64,000 nucleotides of DNA, from NCBI RefSeq assembly GCF_932526225.1, contig NC_064038.1:3100001-3164000 (forward strand), given 5' to 3'. Origin of the DNA: Nematostella vectensis. Lineage: Eukaryota > Cnidaria > Anthozoa > Actiniaria > Edwardsiidae. A program made the position numbers and the translations under genes. The notes beneath the pieces are model-generated. The model was not told where the DNA came from. It did no database searches and worked only from the letters and a program-made list of their open reading frames with translations. Positions 63,301-64,000 of this stretch are shown one piece after another (position 1 is the first letter of the stretch; each line of letters starts with the position of its first letter).

Positions 63301-64000
63301 TAAAAAACCTGAATTGGATGACCTTACCTTTACAGATCGTGTTGACGGCATCATACACGGCAGCGTTGATTGCATCAAAGTCTCCCGTCAGGTGGTGTTT
63401 GCGGGGGGGCTGAGAGGCAGCTAGGGCGTTAACTGCCGCATCTTTAGGTTTCAGCTCTGAAAACAAACCGAATTAGAATAAAGATTAGTGATGATTGAGG
63501 AATTCCCAGCTAATTGTAAAATTAATACGATCGTCGCGGGCATTGGTAAGAACCTTGCTACTTATTCGAAATAGTACCCAGTTATTCCTAAAATGTTTTA
63601 AAGAGCTCTTCTCAGCCTTATCATTGTATTGTTTTAATCCACATTGGAAGATAAAATTGAAATCTCTAGAGAACCATGTTGAAACGAAATTTCATAACTC
63701 ATTCACCAAATTCAATAAAAAAAGAATTATCTCAATAGCTTCCCCAAATCAGACGATACAAACGGATGTTTTTACACGCATGAAATTTTGGCGGCTGAAC
63801 GAGAAAATTAAAACCTTCAACCGAGTACTAAAGCTTACCAGCAATCATGAGCCTCACTCCCATGCTCTTAAGCTTCTGCGCAGCCGCATTGATCTCTTCC
63901 TGAGCTCCTGTCGCGTCACCAGGCAAGAAAAGCACGAACGTCTTCGGAGCCGTCTGCCGAACACCTCCGAAGATGGTAAACGCGTGATCGGCAGCGACTC
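30932..64000 (-). CDS. Large secreted multi-VWA / WAP-domain protein, at least 33 exons, 5' end outside window
   Basis: About 8.0 kb of coding sequence (about 2,670 residues) with GT-AG junctions that all join in frame. All domain borders are phase 1, the symmetrical pattern of shuffled extracellular modules. Domain order from the 5' side (high coordinates) is VWA-A, WAP-2, VWA-C, WAP-1, VWA-B, repeated four times. VWA domains bind matrix or cell-surface ligands; WAP four-disulfide cores are extracellular and often protease inhibitors. The gene is probably a matrix or secreted adhesion protein, which is inference. The signal peptide must lie beyond 64000. The last exon ends TGTGACGGA-G with GTACGT next; read-through gives a stop at 30924-30926 (Cys-Asp-Gly-Gly-Thr-stop), so this exon may be terminal or may splice further. 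Confidence 0.9.
31335..31458. mobile_element. Foldback MITE between VWA-B IV exons
   Basis: AATACACCAAAAACTAGT and CCAAATTTTCGTC are mirrored by GACGAAAATTTGG and AAGTTTTTGGTGTATT. A separate short palindrome (AGGGTGTACTGG, AGTACACCCT) lies at 31300-31324. Confidence 0.75.
31481..31628 (-). repeat. 37-bp x4 array containing the VWA-B IV exon 1 donor
   Basis: Units at 31481, 31518, 31555 and 31592 on the plus strand. On the minus strand each carries GTCAATAAG then GTA: the real junction is GACAACGTCAATAAG|GTAGTT (exon end 31595), and the three downstream copies read GATGGCGTCAATA-(A/C/G)GG-type junctions followed by TACTTACAGG. A shift by 37 bp would break the frame. Confidence 0.88.
32173..35179. 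mobile_element. 3-kb foldback transposon in intron, TATTAAC target duplication
   Basis: It starts CAGGGGCTCATAAGTAGGGG and ends in the exact inverse, CCCCTACTTATGAGCCCCTG. TATTAAC flanks both sides (32166-32172, 35180-35186). The inverted arms continue inward for about 900 bp with indels: ACATAAAAGGCAACCTCAAT (32463 area) is mirrored near 34535-34555, and GCCACTCAAACAGT is mirrored near 34195. The CAGGG ends are hAT-like but the duplication appears to be 7 bp. No transposase frame recognised. The rest of the intron 31927-35624 holds an 88-bp flank repeat at 32122-32172 and 35210-35260. Confidence 0.8.
32597..32861. mobile_element. MITE nested in the left arm of the foldback transposon
   Basis: GGGGCCACCTGTGGCGGTTT and the following 45 bases are repeated inverted at 32795-32860, around an A/T-rich centre. 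The other arm of the host element lacks it, so it inserted later. Confidence 0.85.
35625..35834 (-). CDS. WAP-1 domain, module IV
   Basis: One exon, phase 1 at both ends. Eight cysteines in WAP spacing: PGQC, AVC, IPC, WDC, KCC, TGC, FVC, with NDWDCPGEQ before the central pair. Donor GTATGT. Confidence 0.88.
36071..38045 (-). CDS. VWA-C domain, module IV (3 exons)
   Basis: Exons 37890-38045, 37584-37761 and 36071-36303. The MIDAS is DVSET. Introns fall after MEFAG (phase 1) and inside the last Arg codon of QGHPR (phase 2). Neither intron exists in C domains II and III, which are single exons, nor in C domain I, whose single intron lies elsewhere. The second intron is almost filled by the 60-bp donor array. 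Confidence 0.88.
36524..37610 (-). repeat. 60-bp x17 array containing the VWA-C IV exon 2 donor
   Basis: On the minus strand each unit has ATACGCGACAAGGCCACCCA then CG|GTAAGG and 28-30 bases of intron. The real junction is at 37584. Units recur every 59-61 bp from 36531, with an insertion of about 110 bp at 37408-37517. The array fills about 1.07 of 1.28 kb of the intron. Using a later donor gives an immediate TAA (CGG-TAA). Confidence 0.93.
38612..38773 (-). CDS. WAP-2 domain, module IV
   Basis: One exon, phase 1-1, starting AKYGRCPKPPP. Eight cysteines: GRC, PSC, HEC, KDC, LCC, DGC, RTC. Donor GTAAGG. Confidence 0.87.
38921..38970 (+). repeat. (AG)n microsatellite
   Basis: About 25 AG dinucleotides with a few interruptions, then poly-G, within the intron between VWA-A IV and WAP-2 IV. 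Confidence 0.9.
39177..40736 (-). CDS. VWA-A domain, module IV (3 exons)
   Basis: Exons 40495-40736, 39728-39948 and 39177-39277. Starts CDRPVDVYFGIPVSGS, so the MIDAS Asp is absent, as in all A domains. Introns lie after ISGS (phase 0) and in the Arg codon of SLYR (phase 2). The A-type signature IYGGVRQTVPK is present, and it ends NRICNG. Donors GTAGGT, GTTCGT and GTGAGT. Confidence 0.87.
40854..40925. repeat. Hairpin, 30-bp arms
   Basis: ATTAGACTACGAG and TTTTCTATGAGT are mirrored around TTACTATTT. A second hairpin at about 41017-41068 (CACTATCTATGACTCAATAGATAGTG) follows. Both are probably MITE remnants in the intron between VWA-B III and VWA-A IV. The rest of 40737-41951 is poly-G/C tracts (41287-41300, 41376-41390, 41689-41706). 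Confidence 0.6.
41952..46018 (-). CDS. VWA-B domain, module III (3 exons)
   Basis: Exons 45822-46018, 43760-43909 and 41952-42204. Starts CENAAHDLAILIESSDSVG (MIDAS Asp replaced by Glu), with introns after NSFS and after GVNK, both phase 0. The second matches the intron shared by all B domains; the first is found only here. That first intron has a donor-junction array at one end and a 92-bp array abutting the acceptor; the second has a 40-bp array starting at the donor. Confidence 0.88.
42719..43749 (-). repeat. 40-bp x about 26 minisatellite starting at a donor
   Basis: Plus-strand unit TTATTCAAGTGAGCGGGGTT plus TTACTTCAAATGTGTGTGTG; variants GTGGGC, GGCAGGG and GGTTGTA alternate. It starts about 10 bp inside the intron after the exon ending at 43760 (GTAGAGCCC, then ACATTTGAAG of the unit). 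It contains no exon sequence. Confidence 0.95.
43903..44690 (-). repeat. 92-bp array abutting the VWA-B III exon 2 acceptor
   Basis: On the minus strand units carry CATTTTTGACAGGGTCCA, the same as the real acceptor at 43910-43915 plus the first exon bases (GGTCCA at 43904-43909). Full 92-bp spacing is seen at 43903, 43994 and 44086, then truncated units, then further units near 44258, 44350, 44444 and 44536 where the AG is altered (GGCAGAGTCC or GACAGAGTCC). Every unit also has GGTAAGCCATCGA or a variant, a donor-like word. Confidence 0.88.
44939..45850 (-). repeat. 53-bp x about 17 array containing the VWA-B III exon 1 donor
   Basis: Minus-strand unit: GAACTTCAACTTCAATAGCT then TCTCG|GTAAGTCGATATATC and GCCGTAGGGTA. 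The exon really ends at 45822 (AATAGCTTCTCG|GTAAGT). About 26 coding bases are in each unit. One unit near 45315-45340 is internally shortened; some read CAGTAAGT. A 53-bp shift breaks the frame. Confidence 0.93.
46540..47660. repeat. Degenerate repeats rich in TGACGTCA after the WAP-1 III donor
   Basis: The intron 46019-47667 has several TGACGTCA palindromes (near 46551, 47193, 47250, 47303 and 47331) in diverged GCATGCCATGACGTCAC-type units, and GTCACGCAA words near 47512-47630. Related words follow the WAP-1 I donor (60360-60480) and occur at 29570-29790. The palindrome is the CREB/ATF core; function is not shown. Confidence 0.5.
47668..47868 (-). CDS. WAP-1 domain, module III
   Basis: One exon, phase 1-1, eight cysteines (PGKC, GSC, IPC, WDC, RCC, DGC, SVC). 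It is nearly identical to the WAP-1 exon of module I at 60513-60713 (about five differences in 201 bases by eye), far closer than any other pair of modules. Confidence 0.9.
48366..48929 (-). CDS. VWA-C domain, module III (1 exon)
   Basis: 188 codons, phase 1-1, no intron. Starts NCFVTMDVALAVDTSDGM (MIDAS DTSDG, imperfect) and contains FSLEGGMRQGHPRFVIFF; ends AQMCQ. Donor GTATGA. Confidence 0.9.
49164..49322 (-). CDS. WAP-2 domain, module III
   Basis: One exon, phase 1-1, starting RYGKCPAFPPPASNC. Eight cysteines: GKC, SNC, DEC, QDC, VCC, SGC, MIC. Donor GTAAGT. The 530-bp intron to the A domain (49323-49855) shows nothing recognisable. Confidence 0.87.
49856..50413 (-). CDS. VWA-A domain, module III (1 exon)
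   Basis: 186 codons, no intron. Starts CDVPMDIVFGIPTSGAF (no MIDAS Asp), with FGGVRQTVPKTFVLFVPG and an end at ETVCKG. The donor must be the weak GTTGGT at 49855: the better-looking GTAATG 4 bases on would break the frame with the next exon. Confidence 0.9.
50430..50800 (-). repeat. About 55-bp repeats between VWA-B II and VWA-A III
   Basis: ATTCTGCTCATACAATGAAA, CCGTTCACAAGGGCACCGTG and GGGCCTACA recur about six times with decreasing identity. It fills most of the 425-bp intron. I see no splice junction inside the unit. Confidence 0.8.
50839..52446 (-). CDS. VWA-B domain, module II (2 exons)
   Basis: Exons 52109-52446 and 50839-51091. Starts ECAGKFDITLVLDSSNAVG (MIDAS DSSNA), ends exon 1 at RSKK with the weak donor GTTCGA; exon 2 starts RLVIIGSGKM and ends VDIKG. 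It has only the intron common to all B domains. Confidence 0.87.
51247..51425 (+). repeat. (GAT)n microsatellite
   Basis: About 170 bp of nearly pure ATG/GAT repeats with GGT interruptions, in the intron of VWA-B II. It produces poly-Met open frames that are not genes. Confidence 0.95.
53047..53241 (-). CDS. WAP-1 domain, module II
   Basis: One exon, phase 1-1, KPGQCPPAKSAEC start; eight cysteines (GQC, AEC, IPC, WDC, RCC, DGC, TVC). Donor GTACGC. Confidence 0.88.
53550..53895 (+). repeat. 77-bp x about 4.4 minisatellite
   Basis: Units with GGTTGCCACGGTAGCGCGCG start at 53581, 53658, 53735 and 53812. An inverted piece, CGCGCTACCGTGGC, lies at about 53407-53420. The intron 53242-54307 holds no other recognised feature. 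Confidence 0.9.
54308..54871 (-). CDS. VWA-C domain, module II (1 exon)
   Basis: 188 codons, phase 1-1. NCFVTMDVAIAIDNSASVS gives a complete MIDAS DxSxS (DNSAS). FSLEGGMRQGHPRHVIVITAG is intact at the place where module IV is interrupted by an intron. Ends KELCSG; donor GTAAGT. Confidence 0.92.
55582..55734 (-). CDS. WAP-2 domain, module II
   Basis: One exon, phase 1-1: ARYGKCPAYPPP start; eight cysteines (GKC, PEC, DEC, GEC, VCC, GGC, REC). Donor GTAAGT. Confidence 0.88.
56162..56300 (+). repeat. Poly-C rich dispersed repeat
   Basis: C runs around GGGGCATGTGCCCC and AATATTTTCTTAATGTTTCT, which resemble 6605-6725. It ends about 40 bp from the VWA-A II exon end. Confidence 0.65.
56339..57454 (-). 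CDS. VWA-A domain, module II (2 exons)
   Basis: Exons 57218-57454 and 56339-56662. Starts ECKIPMDVVYGIPVSNS (no MIDAS Asp), intron in the Gly codon of LKPSG (phase 1), then SGFNIGAALRVATDHAF and FGGVRQTAPK; ends ETICKG. The final donor is GTGCAT, weak but required by frame. Confidence 0.88.
57912..59658 (-). CDS. VWA-B domain, module I (3 exons)
   Basis: Exons 59447-59658, 58944-59066 and 57912-58164. Starts VCNGQFDLTLLLDTSDDV (MIDAS DTSDD), with introns after NSDK and SANK, both phase 0. The first falls about nine residues from the NSFS intron of module III in my alignment. Third exon SLVIISTGKF to EKLKG, donor GTACCA. Introns 57455-57911 and 58165-58943 hold nothing recognised except blocks shared between 56985-57150 and 58600-58930. 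Confidence 0.88.
60513..60713 (-). CDS. WAP-1 domain, module I
   Basis: One exon, phase 1-1, eight cysteines in the same spacing as module III and almost the same DNA. The donor GTAATG is followed by ATCACGTGA, as after the module III exon. Intron 59659-60512 shows poly-G at 59717-59730 and GTCACGC words. Confidence 0.9.
61045..61318 (-). repeat. 35-bp x about 7 minisatellite starting at a donor
   Basis: Plus-strand GCGCCATCTATCATACTCCT then TATGACCTATGTCGT, 35-bp spacing (61098, 61133, 61168). It starts within about 10 bp of the VWA-C I donor (GTGAGT at 61322-61317) and contains no exon sequence. Confidence 0.88.
61323..62325 (-). CDS. VWA-C domain, module I (2 exons)
   Basis: Exons 62086-62325 and 61323-61643. 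CFVAMDIAIAVDSSASVP gives a complete MIDAS (DSSAS). A phase-1 intron splits the Asp after GMQKL; second exon GDRKFDTALKGIRKDIFS to EKQMCS. The intron is at a position not used in the other three C domains. Confidence 0.9.
62705..62860 (-). CDS. WAP-2 domain, module I
   Basis: One exon, phase 1-1: AKYGKCPAFPPPKPAEC; eight cysteines (GKC, AEC, DEC, EDC, VCC, GGC, REC). Donor GTAAGT. Confidence 0.88.
63065..63232. mobile_element. Fragment related to the TTAA-flanked MITE
   Basis: ATCATCGGAAATTGTTACAT and AATCGACCGGAAGTAAAC match the inner right half of 25784-26018. The terminal inverted repeats are not seen. Confidence 0.5.
63328..64000 (-). CDS. VWA-A domain, module I (partial, 5' part outside window)
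   Basis: Exon 63839 to beyond 64000 carries AADHAFTIFGGVRQTAPK through VRLMIA. After a phase-1 intron, exon 63328-63456 carries ELKPKDAAVNALAASQPPRK to NTICKG. The start of the domain and of the gene lies beyond the right edge. Confidence 0.88.

Overview
The window looks like genomic DNA of an intron-rich, early-branching animal, most likely a cnidarian such as a sea anemone. This is inferred from GT-AG introns in conserved animal genes (TIMM44, DBR1), class A GPCRs, a long secreted VWA/WAP repeat protein, and many foldback MITEs and minisatellites. I could not run a search to name the species.

Layout. 1-8.7 kb (+): two paralogous class A GPCRs, each with one phase-1 intron at the same place just after TM2. 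9.6-11.3 kb (-): an intronless gene for the lariat debranching enzyme DBR1, whose tail is made of acidic tandem repeats. 11.6-23.2 kb (+): a complete 13-exon TIMM44 gene (464 codons by my splicing) sharing a 370-bp divergent promoter with DBR1. 23.2-30.7 kb: no gene recognised; tRNA-Asn-like copies, several MITE families and microsatellites. 30.9 kb to the right edge (-): at least 33 exons, about 8.0 kb of coding sequence, of one gene for an extracellular protein. It is built as a five-domain module (VWA-A, WAP-2, VWA-C, WAP-1, VWA-B) repeated four times; its 5' end lies beyond the window.

The most unusual signal is a repeated relation between minisatellites and splice junctions. In TIMM44 a 45-bp unit present about 57 times consists of the 3' splice site plus the first 24 coding bases of exon 11, and the exon 8 donor junction is present four times in tandem (56 bp). 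In the VWA/WAP gene, tandem units carrying the last coding bases of an exon plus its GT donor occur at 30.93, 31.59, 37.58 and 45.82 kb, and a 92-bp acceptor-side array abuts the exon at 43.91 kb. A decayed donor copy sits in intron 1 of the first GPCR. Further arrays begin within a few bases of a donor (16.15, 43.75 and 61.31 kb). Some of these introns are almost entirely array and are missing from the homologous domains of the sister modules. This fits intron birth or growth by tandem duplication of splice junctions, although neutral tolerance of such duplications is an alternative.

How the genes relate: DBR1 and TIMM44 share a promoter; the GPCR pair is a local duplication; the VWA/WAP gene is an internally amplified matrix-type protein. 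No bacterial, viral or toxin genes were recognised.
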